Shown: positions 1 through 6,570, counted from the first letter of the stretch. The stretch: 7,328 nucleotides of DNA from Desulfobia sp. (GCA_030608985.1 JAUWDC010000047.1:1-7328), one strand, 5' to 3'. The notes: generated by a model not told the origin, from the letters alone. Made by a program: numbers and translations.

Positions 1-1
1 C

Positions 2-760
2 CTGGAGAGCGAGCTTTTCGGTCATGCCAAAGGGGCTTTCACAGATGCCTATAAAGTCAGGAAAGGACTCTTTGAAGAAGCGGACAAGGGCACACTGTTT
101 CTCGATGAAATGGGAGAACTTCCCCTGGCCCTGCAAGTCAAATTATTACGTGCCCTCCAGGAAGAAGAAATACGGCCCCTTGGAGACAGCAGGACTGTCA
201 AAATTGATGCCCGGATCATCACTGCAACCGCAAGAAACCTGGCCGACATGGTCAACAAAAGACTTTTCAGAGAGGATCTCTTCTATCGCATTAATGTCTT
301 GACCATTGAGGTGCCCCCGCTTCGTGCACGCCGGGAAGATATTCCTCTTCTTATTGAGTATTTTATCAAAAAATTTAACAAACGACTCAACCTGGAGATA
401 ACAGGGACAAATGAAGAATGTATGCACAGGCTTATACACCACTCATGGCCTGGTAACGTCAGGGAACTGGAAAATGTTATTGAAAGAAGTATGGTTCTCT
501 CTGAAGGAAATGAGCTGACAACAGAATTTCTGCCGGCAGAATTAGCTGATCGAAAAAGCTCTCAGGCTGATGAACTTCTTTTCTGGGATACACTCTCTAT
601 CAAAATTAACGGCAAAAAGCTTGAAAAACAGCTTATCATAAAGGCCCTCATAAAAACCAAAGGAAATAAAACACGGGCTTCTTCACTCCTGGAAATAAGC
701 CTTCCTGCCCTTCTTTACAAGATTAAGGAGTATGGCGTCAATTACGATGAACTGCGCTAA
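2..760 (+). CDS. Sigma-54-dependent transcriptional activator, 3' part (AAA+ and Fis-type HTH)
   Basis: This is the C-terminal 252 residues of an NtrC-family activator; the reading frame is already open at base 2, so the sensor domain and Walker A motif lie outside the window. Visible in order are the sigma-54 contact loop in the variant form GAFTDA (residues 11-16 of the fragment), Walker B GTLFLDE (30-36), the [11 protein letters not shown] arginine-finger region (89-99), the WPGNVREL motif (149-156) and a C-terminal Fis-type helix-turn-helix (about 207-245). Such proteins hydrolyse ATP to remodel sigma-54 RNA polymerase at enhancer-controlled promoters. The second glycine of canonical GAFTGA is replaced by Asp, a variant that I recall occurring in functional members. 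The gene converges with the CutA1-TPR gene across 48 bp without a clear terminator. The input signal and target genes cannot be told from this part. Confidence 0.95.
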   Translation: MESELFGHAKGAFTDAYKVRKGLFEEADKGTLFLDEMGELPLALQVKLLRALQEEEIRPLGDSRTVKIDARIITATARNLADMVNKRLFREDLFYRINVLTIEVPPLRARREDIPLLIEYFIKKFNKRLNLEITGTNEECMHRLIHHSWPGNVRELENVIERSMVLSEGNELTTEFLPAELADRKSSQADELLFWDTLSIKINGKKLEKQLIIKALIKTKGNKTRASSLLEISLPALLYKIKEYGVNYDELR

Positions 761-808
761 TTCCCCTCTCAACAGATAAGAACGGCAGGCCAGAAGACTT
801 TCTTCGAG

Positions 809-2176
809 TTAATACTCCCTGAGAAGAGAGCGATAATGTTCTGCTTTCTCACCCTCACCGGCTGCCTCATAGACCGCAACCAACTCTTCTGTTGCCCTCG
901 CGTCCTGAGGAAATTTATCCAGTATTTTCAAGCAACAGTTTTCCGCCTCAGCACATTCATTTTGCGCCCTATATATCCTGGCAAGACCGAGCAGGGCAAA
1001 AGTGTCAAAATTTATCTTCAGACATTTCTGGTAATAGGATATGGCCTCGTCTCTCTTTCTCAGAATAGCAAGAGCATCACCCACCCTGGAGAGGAGATTC
1101 TGGTTTGCCGGCTCTTTTTCAAGTATTTGAACCCAGCAATCAATCGCAGCCTGATAATTTTTCAACCCTCTTTGTGAGTCGCCCATCCCATACAGGGCAA
1201 ATACATTTTTAGGCTCCTGTTTGAGGGCTTTTTCGTAATGAACCGCAGCCTGCTCATACTCTCGTCGACGCCTGTATATATTTCCTGTCATGGTGAGTAC
1301 CGCAATATAGCGGTCATCAATACTGAGAAACTTCTCGAAATAAACAAGCGCCTGCTGGTGATCGCCTTTTTTGTAATAGAGGTTACCGATTCCCCGTAAG
1401 GCAAATTTGTCACGATCCTTAATCCCCAGAGCCTTCTTGTAAAACTCCTCCGCTTCTATAAAGCCGCCGGTTTTCACAGAGGAATCTGCCAGGCGGGTGA
1501 TGACATGGACATCTTCACTGTTCTGCTCAAGATAACGCTTCCAATACGGAATAGCCTTGGCATCTTCATGAAGGCCACGATATGAATCTCCTATACCGCG
1601 TAAAGCGAACATATTTGCCGGATCAATATCCAGAACTGTGCGGTAATACCCTACCGCTTTCCGGTATTTTCGCATTTCGCGATAAAGATCTCCAAGACCC
1701 ACCAGGACATAAGGGTTCTTGCCATCCTTCTCCAGAGCCTTATGGAAAATTCTCTCCGCTTCAGGAAAACACTTTTTCTTCAAAAGTTCGTCTCCACGCC
1801 GGGAGAGCCCTATCACTTCGTCAGGGTTATACTGGCTGCTGCTGTTAGCCCAGTCCAGATACTCTGGAAGAACCTCACTGGCAGCAACAACAACCCACTG
1901 CGGAACATCATATGGATGATTGTTTCGCAGCCAATCCTCGAAACGCTCACTGTGGGACGCAGGAAACTTGAATGTTATCCGGTATTCCTCCTCGCTCTCG
2001 AGCTTATCTTCCCACATGTAGAAAGAACGTACAGGTCCATCAATCTGGGCGCATGACGCTAGCTGCAGTCGAATACTTTCTTTAGCAAGCTCCTCTGCCT
2101 CATCGTATGTTGAAGTAGTTGTCCAGCCTACGTTCAATCCCTCTTTCCCAATCCGGCTTCTTTCTGTCGGCAGCAT
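809..2176 (-). CDS. CutA1-like domain fused to TPR repeats
   Basis: The 455-residue protein has two parts. Residues about 14-110 resemble CutA1: TTTSTYDEAEELAK at the start, the conserved SCAQI strand, SFYMWEDKLESEEEY, NHPYDVP and YLDWA at the end. CutA1 proteins are small trimeric proteins of ~105 residues linked to divalent-metal tolerance. Residues about 120-455 are roughly nine or ten 34-residue TPR units with repeated G-x-G/A-x-x-Y and A-x-x-Y/C-x-K patterns, for example FALRGIGDSYRGL and FALYGMGDSQRGL. No signal peptide or membrane segment is visible, so it is probably cytoplasmic. The start is supported by AGAGGTG a few bases before ATG. It lies downstream of the HDOD-GAF gene on the same strand, separated by 146 bp carrying a large hairpin, so cotranscription is uncertain. 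A plausible inference is that trimerisation by CutA1 displays three TPR arms as a scaffold. The binding partner is unknown. Confidence 0.88.
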   Translation of the reverse strand: MLPTERSRIGKEGLNVGWTTTSTYDEAEELAKESIRLQLASCAQIDGPVRSFYMWEDKLESEEEYRITFKFPASHSERFEDWLRNNHPYDVPQWVVVAASEVLPEYLDWANSSSQYNPDEVIGLSRRGDELLKKKCFPEAERIFHKALEKDGKNPYVLVGLGDLYREMRKYRKAVGYYRTVLDIDPANMFALRGIGDSYRGLHEDAKAIPYWKRYLEQNSEDVHVITRLADSSVKTGGFIEAEEFYKKALGIKDRDKFALRGIGNLYYKKGDHQQALVYFEKFLSIDDRYIAVLTMTGNIYRRRREYEQAAVHYEKALKQEPKNVFALYGMGDSQRGLKNYQAAIDCWVQILEKEPANQNLLSRVGDALAILRKRDEAISYYQKCLKINFDTFALLGLARIYRAQNECAEAENCCLKILDKFPQDARATEELVAVYEAAGEGEKAEHYRSLLREY

Positions 2177-2227
2177 AAAACACCTCTTGTCATTTATGGA
2201 GTGCTAAGAATCCTGCATAGCTTTATC

Positions 2228-2326
2228 GTAATCGATCACGGGGTGAAATGACTAAATAGCGCTCTCCCCTCCCTCACTGTAATTGATCACAAGGTGTTGC
2301 AGATGCGGGACCCTGTGATTAATTAC
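2228..2326. repeat. Three near-palindromic 12-mers, two forming a long hairpin
   Basis: Three copies of a motif close to GTGATYRATTAC lie in the gap between the HDOD and CutA1-TPR genes: 2228-2239 and 2279-2290 in direct orientation 51 bp apart, and 2315-2326 inverted. Copies two and three, with their flanks, can pair over about 17 bp with one G-U wobble and one mismatch. The third copy overlaps the TAA of the HDOD gene. No T-run follows on the minus strand, so it is not a classical intrinsic terminator. It could stabilise the HDOD mRNA end, stall polymerase, or act as operator sites for the CutA1-TPR gene. Confidence 0.6.
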
Positions 2327-3807
2327 GCTTTATCTTTTCTCATTATCGCCTTCACAGCAAGATCTCGAAACATACGGGTGTACTTAATCTGTTTTTTAGT
2401 CAAGGCGGGCTGATCCGATTTTGTATCCATGTATAAAAGGGCCACTCCTTTTTTCCTGAGACATATTGGGAAAAGATAGACTGTGCGACTGCTCACGAAC
2501 TGTTCCAATTCTTCAGGAAAGGCTCCTTGAGTGTTTTCAGGAACAACCATATCCTTGCATCCTTTAAGAGCCCGAACCACGGCGTGATCAACCTTTTCAA
2601 GAGGATGTAGGAATTTTTTCGCTTCTTCCTGACTTATTTCACCCCGCCCGATCAGTCCTTTCATATATTTTTCGCTTCCTTGGATCTTCAACATTAAAAG
2701 AAGCACACGATCAAATCCAACACCTTTCCAGAGAGCCTCTGCAAGAAGTGAAAAAAAGTGCTCAAGTTTAAACGGAGCCATAAGTGTTTGCGATAATTTC
2801 AAAGAATACTCATTAACCAGCTGTTCGTTGAAGTCTGCTTTTCCCTGAACCTCCCCTTTATCAGATTCGTGATCTGAACCACCAGGGGCCTCCAAATTCT
2901 CTTTTCCTCGGCACTCTTCCAATTCCTGAAGACCAAAACGAATGGAATCGAAGATAACAGCTGAAGCCTCTGCTGTATTTTCCAGGATATCGATAGCCCC
3001 AGCTTCATCTACCAAGAGGATCTCGCTGTATTTCAAAAGCAAAGGTTCAAGGCTATTATTGCCGCATAGACCATCCACGAAACGATTGCTAAAATCAGCC
3101 ATATTTTTCAGGTAACCGATCTCATCATCCTCGCTTTCCGGTTTTGGAGGATCGGTATCCATGGAGGCAATTACCGTATCTGTCAAATTCCAGAACTTAG
3201 CCAGTTCAACACCTAATTCTGGAAAAGTCATTCCATCAAGAAATTTACGGGTGGCATCCTCTTCTGAAATATCCGCCTCAACAACCTCGCGCTCAATATC
3301 CTGGAAAAGGGCTGGGAAGTATATACAGGCAACCATTCTGCCAAGATTACGCATCAAACTGCAAATAAATGCCTCTTCAGGCAAGATACGGATAAACCGT
3401 GTCGACACAATCTCGCGGGCCAGCATGGCGCTGAGAAACGACCTGATGAGTAGTTTGCTTATTGCCTCTTTTTCGATTCCGGCCTGTATGAAATCATCAA
3501 AAAGGGCGATTGCCAGGCAGAGGTCCCGGACAGTATCAAAACCAAGAATAGCGACGGCCATTGATACGGTTGCGACCTTCTGCCCGGGAGAATAATACGC
3601 TGAATTTGCAAACTGCAGAACTTTATTGGTCAGGGAGTAATCCTGGAGGACAATTTTTGTCAGATGCTCGTGCTTTAAATATTTTTTATTGCTGGTCAGG
3701 TCCAGAATCTCTTGGACATGAGATGACATGGCCGGCAGGTCACTCATGTTTATTTTTGCAAAAATTTCAGCGAGCTTCCCGCTCGGTTTTCGCTTGGATT
3801 CAGACAT
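2323..3807 (-). CDS. HDOD domain protein with C-terminal GAF-like domain
   Basis: The 494-residue protein begins with an HDOD domain (about 18-250), recognisable from DYSLTNKVLQFANSAYYSP, the SMAVAILGFDTVRDLCLAIAL helix pair and FICSLMRNLGRMVACIYF. In true HD hydrolases the last segment carries a His-Asp metal pair; here it reads MRNLGR, as is usual for HDOD proteins, so phosphohydrolase activity is not expected. A Glu/Asp/Gly-rich linker (about 295-325) leads to a GAF-like region (about 335-490) containing FDRVLLLML and a VYLFPICLRKKGVALLYMD core. HDOD-GAF proteins are cytoplasmic regulators connected to motility, secretion and stress signalling. The start codon has only a weak GAGA ribosome-binding sequence. 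An intrinsic terminator ends 14 nt before it, which suggests leader-controlled expression or a very close independent promoter. The ligand of the GAF part is unknown. Confidence 0.88.
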   Translation of the reverse strand: MSESKRKPSGKLAEIFAKINMSDLPAMSSHVQEILDLTSNKKYLKHEHLTKIVLQDYSLTNKVLQFANSAYYSPGQKVATVSMAVAILGFDTVRDLCLAIALFDDFIQAGIEKEAISKLLIRSFLSAMLAREIVSTRFIRILPEEAFICSLMRNLGRMVACIYFPALFQDIEREVVEADISEEDATRKFLDGMTFPELGVELAKFWNLTDTVIASMDTDPPKPESEDDEIGYLKNMADFSNRFVDGLCGNNSLEPLLLKYSEILLVDEAGAIDILENTAEASAVIFDSIRFGLQELEECRGKENLEAPGGSDHESDKGEVQGKADFNEQLVNEYSLKLSQTLMAPFKLEHFFSLLAEALWKGVGFDRVLLLMLKIQGSEKYMKGLIGRGEISQEEAKKFLHPLEKVDHAVVRALKGCKDMVVPENTQGAFPEELEQFVSSRTVYLFPICLRKKGVALLYMDTKSDQPALTKKQIKYTRMFRDLAVKAIMRKDKA

Positions 3808-3821
3808 AATTAATGATTCTC

Positions 3822-3856
3822 AAAAAAAAAGGACCTGACTACATCGGGTCAAGTCC
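3822..3856 (-). terminator. Strong intrinsic terminator in the HDOD leader
   Basis: On the minus strand, GGACTTGAC (3848-3856) pairs with GTCAGGTCC (3831-3839) in 8 of 9 positions around an 8-nt loop. Nine T residues (3822-3830) follow directly. This is a textbook rho-independent terminator by form. It lies upstream of the HDOD gene on the coding strand, so it must end a short upstream transcript or act as an attenuator. The stop codons of two small overlapping ORFs fall within the hairpin (in the 5' arm, and at the loop/3' arm junction). Confidence 0.8.
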
Positions 3857-3995
3857 TGAAAACAAATGGTGCGGAGGTCGGAACCACACAATCAGCATAA
3901 AAAACAACAATATCAGCAAGATATCTAATCGCAGAAAATGTGGCAAGCAGGGCATACCCTCTTCCATACCCGCTTTTTGCAAATGTAAAACTCAT
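3849..3995 (-). CDS. Candidate 48-aa hydrophobic leader or small membrane protein
   Basis: A short ORF begins at ATG 3993-3995, preceded by AGGGTGG at suitable spacing, and ends with TGA (3849-3851) inside the 5' arm of the terminator. The predicted peptide starts MSFTFAKSGYGRGYALLATF and has a hydrophobic middle (about residues 14-39). A second frame across the same DNA (3839-3967) could encode 42 residues beginning MEEGMPCLPHFLRLDILL, also with a membrane-like stretch, but with a poorer ribosome-binding site. I recognise neither. T-rich DNA gives hydrophobic translations by chance, so coding is unproven. The arrangement promoter, short ORF, terminator, HDOD gene would suit either a small independent gene, a small RNA, or a translated attenuator leader. 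Confidence 0.3.
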   Translation of the reverse strand: MSFTFAKSGYGRGYALLATFSAIRYLADIVVFYADCVVPTSAPFVFRT

Positions 3996-4035
3996 TTGGC
4001 CACCCTGCCCCTCATCAAATTGATTCATTTCAATA

Positions 4036-4064
4036 ATATTATATTATATCAAGTAATAATACAA
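4036..4064 (-). promoter_or_regulatory. AT-rich candidate sigma-70 promoter for the small leader unit
   Basis: Read on the minus strand, TTGTAT (4059-4064) is followed by overlapping TATAAT boxes (4043-4048 and 4038-4043) and a TAATAT (4036-4041). Spacings from the -35 are 10, 15 and 17 nt. Two perfect -10 hexamers are suggestive, but such boxes arise easily in AT-rich DNA. The -35 lies inside the left copy of the 57-bp repeat. Transcription from here would read the short ORF and then the terminator at 3822-3856. Confidence 0.35.
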
Positions 4065-4102
4065 GATGGACTATGATTCGTTTAGGTATTAACAAGCTGG
4101 TC
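4046..4102. repeat. 57-bp direct repeat, left copy
   Basis: This segment begins ATATCAAGTAATAATACAAG and ends TATTAACAAGCTGGTC. It matches 5027-5082 in the same orientation except for two substitutions and one inserted T. The flanking bases on both sides are unrelated to those of the other copy, so the boundaries are sharp. The two copies enclose the toxin-antitoxin operon and about 225 bp of DNA without a gene. Confidence 0.9.
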
Positions 4103-4305
4103 ACTTCTGGTGGTGGTGGAAGCCTAAGCAAAGCGACAACACACCAATACCTTCTGCACGGAGGGTTTCTAACAGCGATAAATGAATTGGTTTAAAAAAG
4201 CACTCTCTACCCGCAACATATTTTACATACAGCGACTGGATCAATCCTTGCGGAGACCCTTTTAATGATCAGGCCCAAAAAGTAGTTACCGATACAAAAA
4301 TGAAG
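4103..4305. other. Stretch without a recognisable gene, inside the repeat-flanked segment
   Basis: This is the space between the left repeat copy and the end of the toxin gene. I see no start codon with ribosome-binding site leading to a plausible protein. An open minus-strand frame at 4101-4268 (55 codons, no ATG) is too short and resembles nothing I know. It may be noncoding cargo of the same insertion or the worn-down end of a former gene. Confidence 0.5.
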
Positions 4306-4328
4306 GAAAAAAAATATATTCTATATAT
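4306..4328 (-). terminator. Weak AT-only terminator of the toxin-antitoxin operon
   Basis: Immediately after the toxin stop, the minus strand has ATATAT / ATATAT arms (4323-4328 and 4314-4319) around a 3-nt loop, followed by a run of eight T residues (overlapping the stem base by one position). The stem has no G-C pairs, so termination would be inefficient. Its position directly behind the stop codon supports the role. Confidence 0.4.
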
Positions 4329-4658
4329 CTAAAATGCCCCAAGTAATCTACGCTGGAGAAGTGTCTGCATATCACGCCGACCATCAACAATAAGGTATAC
4401 ATAAACATTTACATTAAAAATTCTATATATGATGCGATAGGGTTTGAAAAAAATCTCACGGTAATCACGAATCCCTAGAGCCATAAGTTCTTTTGGGTAT
4501 ACTCCTCGTTCAGGCAGTGCGCTGAGGCTAACAAATTTTTTCTCTAGCTGGTCAAGTACGTACTCTGCTTTCTGCAGTGAGTCATGTTCCAATATATATG
4601 TGTATATCTTTTGGAGGTCGACGGCAGCGTCTTCTGTGAGTAGGACTTTGAATGTCAC
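4329..4658 (-). CDS. ParE/RelE-family toxin
   Basis: This 109-residue protein has the size and pattern of the RelE/ParE superfamily. It begins FKVLLTEDAAVDLQKIYTYI (alpha-helical N-terminus), continues with an A-E-Y-V-L-D-Q-L-E helix and ALPERGVYPKEL, then the core strands LGIRDYREIFFKPYRIIYRI and VYVYLIVDGRRDMQTLLQRR. Members either cut mRNA at the ribosome or poison DNA gyrase; the sequence does not decide between them. The YRIIYRI...DGRRDM ending resembles ParE-like plasmid-stabilisation toxins. The ATG overlaps the antitoxin stop by 4 bp, giving translational coupling. All expected elements are present and no frameshift is seen, so it is probably active. Confidence 0.88.
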   Translation of the reverse strand: MTFKVLLTEDAAVDLQKIYTYILEHDSLQKAEYVLDQLEKKFVSLSALPERGVYPKELMALGIRDYREIFFKPYRIIYRIFNVNVYVYLIVDGRRDMQTLLQRRLLGAF

Positions 4659-4933
4659 GAGATTGAGCCCTTTCCTTCACGAAGACGATTTATTACATCA
4701 GTAGCTAAAACTACTTTACCTTCCTCAATCTGACGATTACCAAGAGCAAGAATTTTTAGCAGTGCTAAAGTTTCTTGGGTTTCCTCGTAACTCTTTATAT
4801 CCTGAATAATGACTTTAGCTTCACCGTTCTGGGTAATGATGAGAGAATCACATTCATCACCTAAGTTTCGAATTATTTCAGCTGCATGGGCCTTCAAATA
4901 GCTTATTGATTTAATCTGGTTGGACAATCTCAT
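4655..4933 (-). CDS. Phd/YefM-family antitoxin
   Basis: The 92-residue protein starts with the typical Phd/YefM N-terminal fold: ISYLKAHAAEIIRNLGDECDSLIITQNGEAKVIIQDIKSYEETQ. Here the segment ITQNGEAKVII corresponds to the family's I-T-x-N-G-x-x-x-A-V-I strand pair. The charged C-terminal part (about 60-92) would wrap and neutralise the toxin. The start has AGAGGTG 4 nt before ATG. Antitoxins of this family bind their own promoter as dimers; a perfect 10-bp palindrome lies between the -35 and -10 boxes upstream. The gene precedes and overlaps the toxin gene, the usual order. Confidence 0.88.
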   Translation of the reverse strand: MRLSNQIKSISYLKAHAAEIIRNLGDECDSLIITQNGEAKVIIQDIKSYEETQETLALLKILALGNRQIEEGKVVLATDVINRLREGKGSIS

Positions 4934-4963
4934 GGGGCACCTCTTTGTAAAGATTATAGAACC

Positions 4964-4993
4964 ATATTAAAACTAAATTTAGCCCAGTGTCAA
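4964..4993 (-). promoter_or_regulatory. Toxin-antitoxin promoter with operator-like palindrome
   Basis: On the minus strand a perfect -35 TTGACA (4988-4993) is separated by 18 nt from TAATAT (4964-4969, four of six matches). The spacer contains the perfect palindrome CTAAATTTAG (4973-4982). A repressor bound there would block polymerase, fitting autoregulation by the antitoxin or toxin-antitoxin complex. A second -10-like TATAAT at 4953-4958 has no matching -35. Confidence 0.6.
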
Positions 4994-5026
4994 TTAGGAT
5001 TTCGCCTCTCCTCTGATAAACAGATA

Positions 5027-5082
5027 ATATCAAGTAATAATACAAGGTGGACTAGATTCGTTAAGGTATTAACAAGCTGGTC
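5027..5082. repeat. 57-bp direct repeat, right copy (56 bp)
   Basis: This is the partner of 4046-4102, lacking one T. Inside it GTTAAGGTATTAAC (5060-5073) is a perfect 5-bp inverted repeat with a 4-nt loop. The left copy has lost this symmetry by one change. It lies upstream of the toxin-antitoxin promoter, and beyond it the nucleotidyltransferase debris begins, so it may mark one edge of an inserted segment. Confidence 0.9.
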
Positions 5083-5117
5083 TCTAAGGCAATTCCGACA
5101 ATTCCTACCACTGGAGA

Positions 5118-5334
5118 TTAAAATCCCAATTCAGCTATCACCTTAATTCGGTCGCTGACAATGGGCACACGCTCCTGACTTGCACAGCCTCCCAGGAAAA
5201 TCATCTTGTCGACAAGTTCTCCAAATCTCTCAACAACACATTCAAAAATATCAATATTAGGGTTCGTAATTCTATACATATTGCTGTAGACGTTGTTTCA
5301 GTTCCCTTATAACGATATCCAACTCCCGTGCCAT
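5118..5334 (-). pseudogene. Remnant of nucleotidyltransferase-like genes (two pieces)
   Basis: One minus-strand frame is interrupted by TAG at 5272-5274. The first piece (20 residues, MARELDIVIRELKQRLQQYV) resembles the start of MNT-type nucleotidyltransferases, which normally continue into a glycine-serine motif that is absent here. The second piece contains NPNIDIFECVVERFG and DKMIFLGGCA, which resembles the N-terminus of AbiEii-like nucleotidyltransferase toxins (family form F-V/L-G-G-C-A-T). It then ends within ~20 codons at 5118-5120, far short of the family's usual ~200 residues. No catalytic acidic pair is present. I read it as debris of one or two defence or toxin-type genes fused by deletion. 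The assignments rest on short stretches. Confidence 0.5.
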
Positions 5335-5377
5335 TATCATTTTTTAACAGGGTTAACGATGTCTTGGCATTTGACAC

Positions 5378-6169
5378 CTACTCGATAATCTCCTGTATTA
5401 CAGGTGAACCGTATTCCGCCCCACCTGTTTTCACCAGTAGATTAGGTAGAATCTCTGCCCGGCCGCTACTGTGGGTGTGGCCACAGAGGACTGTCATTTG
5501 CCGGTGCGGGTGGTTAGCCATACTATTTTTAAGAACATTGCCGATCGCCTTGCAAGAAAAATGGGGGAGCCAGTTGTCATCGGCTATTGCCCCTTCATGC
5601 CAACAAGCCTCCTTGAACGGCGGAACATGGGTCAGGACAAATACATGCTCATATTTGGCAAGAGCATCCCGCAAGACGGTTTGGAAATACTTTGCCGCCT
5701 GATCTCCCAAACTGTTTAACAGAGCCAACCGGCCGACATCGCCAGCCCGCACGAAATTCTGAATTTTCAGATAGTCATTGAGCATAATCCTGGATCCTTC
5801 ATAATCCCCAAACCTGCCATCTGCCCAACCACCATTCCCCACCAGGCAGGAATCTTGGGAAAGCTCAACCACCCCTATCGCCGGCAACCAGTAAAGCCAG
5901 TTTGACCTGTTGCACAGTTCCTCGGTCGATTTCCGGACCGCTCCAATTGTGCCGCCATAATAATCATGGTTGCCCAGAATAAAATAGACAGGCTTTTCCA
6001 AAATATTTTCAAAAAGTTTGAGGTGAAATTTCAGTCTGGAAGCGATGGAGATGTCACCGGTCAGAAAGAGGCCATCAAGCTTCTGGGTAGCAAGCTCCTC
6101 AACAAAACGGATCGCCTCTTGATCATGCAGGAACTCGAAATGTATGTCGGTTAGCCACGCATAACGCAT
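5378..6169 (-). CDS. Calcineurin-like metallophosphoesterase
   Basis: This intact 263-residue protein carries all five metallophosphoesterase motifs. They are TDIHFEF (Asp8, His10), LTGDIS (Asp39), ILGNHDYY (Asn67, His68), LTHVPP (His181) and CGHTHSSG (His231, His233). These residues normally hold two metal ions that activate water for phosphoester cleavage. There is no signal peptide, so a cytoplasmic enzyme is likely. The substrate cannot be read from sequence: cyclic nucleotides, nucleic acid ends and phosphoproteins are all possible in the family. The start is supported by AAGGGG before ATG. The preceding gene remnant overlaps the start by 19 bp. No terminator is evident downstream. It appears to be a solitary gene between two degraded ones. 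Confidence 0.92.
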   Translation of the reverse strand: MRYAWLTDIHFEFLHDQEAIRFVEELATQKLDGLFLTGDISIASRLKFHLKLFENILEKPVYFILGNHDYYGGTIGAVRKSTEELCNRSNWLYWLPAIGVVELSQDSCLVGNGGWADGRFGDYEGSRIMLNDYLKIQNFVRAGDVGRLALLNSLGDQAAKYFQTVLRDALAKYEHVFVLTHVPPFKEACWHEGAIADDNWLPHFSCKAIGNVLKNSMANHPHRQMTVLCGHTHSSGRAEILPNLLVKTGGAEYGSPVIQEIIE

Positions 6170-6570
6170 ATTTTCCCCTTCACAGAATCATCATTCATCT
6201 GTGATTTGTGCAGCGTTCGGTTGCGGCAATCACTTTCCCCACCACGCAGAGCCTGTTCCGCAGGCACTCGCATCACCCCCGGATTACGGAAGACAAAGCC
6301 TGCAGGGTCTTTCACCACCAGAATCGAGGCCCGGTCGGTATAATCGGCATGGACAAGAGTATTCACCAGCGCCTCACGCAGGGCTCGGTGCAGGGACGTG
6401 TCGTCCTGACGGAAGTTGCCTTTGAGGACAAATGGCACCTTCAGATCACCCACCAGCTTGCGTGACACTTTGCGGTAAAAATCAAACAGATTGCCTGACC
6501 ATGTTCCATCAGGAACTACTCTGTCCAGCCAGCGGGTCTTTCTTTTAGGGAGACTGAACCTCCAACCCCA
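6151..6570 (-). pseudogene. Fragment of an AlbA_2 / HATPase_c_4 (RecG-like, Schlafen-type) protein
   Basis: An open frame directly follows the HU stop codon and is in the same frame. From about 6534 it reads RWLDRV, then GTWSGNLFDFYRKV, LKVPFVLKG, the N-box-like LREALVNTLVHADY, FRNPGVMRV and GGESDCRNRTLHK (to about 6205). These match, in order, the middle of ~450-500-residue AlbA_2 plus HATPase_c_4 proteins, which join a DNA-binding Schlafen domain to a GHKL-type ATPase. The AlbA_2 N-terminus is missing. After LHK the family sequence stops and 17 unrelated codons run to TAA, overlapping the metallophosphoesterase start. No good ATG or ribosome-binding site serves it; GTG at 6466-6468 is the nearest start. 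It is most likely a relic truncated at both ends. Confidence 0.7.

Noticed and set aside
761..808. Bidirectional terminator between the convergent activator and CutA1-TPR genes
   Set aside because: The only stem (GAAGA/TCTTC with a 3-nt loop) is very short and has no T-run on either side.
1582..2056. Plus-strand ORFs opposite the CutA1-TPR gene, and similar ones opposite the HDOD, metallophosphoesterase and HU genes
   Set aside because: These are antisense shadows of clearly coding frames, with no domain signal.
3849..4010. Cobalamin- or c-di-GMP-type riboswitch in the HDOD leader (a GCCAC and paired GC-rich segments are present)
   Set aside because: The rest of either riboswitch core is missing: I see no B12 box, and no GEMM tetraloop/receptor pattern. 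Only isolated short matches remain.
3813..4076. Plus-strand 87-codon ORF
   Set aside because: It is antisense to the terminator and promoter of the leader unit, has low-complexity Lys/Asn/Ile content typical of chance frames, and no ribosome-binding site.
4046..4102. 57-bp repeats as integron attC sites
   Set aside because: The repeats lack the RYYYAAC/GTTRRRY ends in the required arrangement and a long imperfect hairpin, and no integrase is visible.
4101..4268. Minus-strand open frame of 55 codons between the left repeat and the toxin
   Set aside because: There is no ATG and no recognisable similarity; it is short enough to be chance.
5341..5377. Terminator behind the metallophosphoesterase gene (TTAAC/GTTAA arms)
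   Set aside because: The stem is five AT-rich pairs, and the T-run is on the wrong side for the minus-strand transcript.
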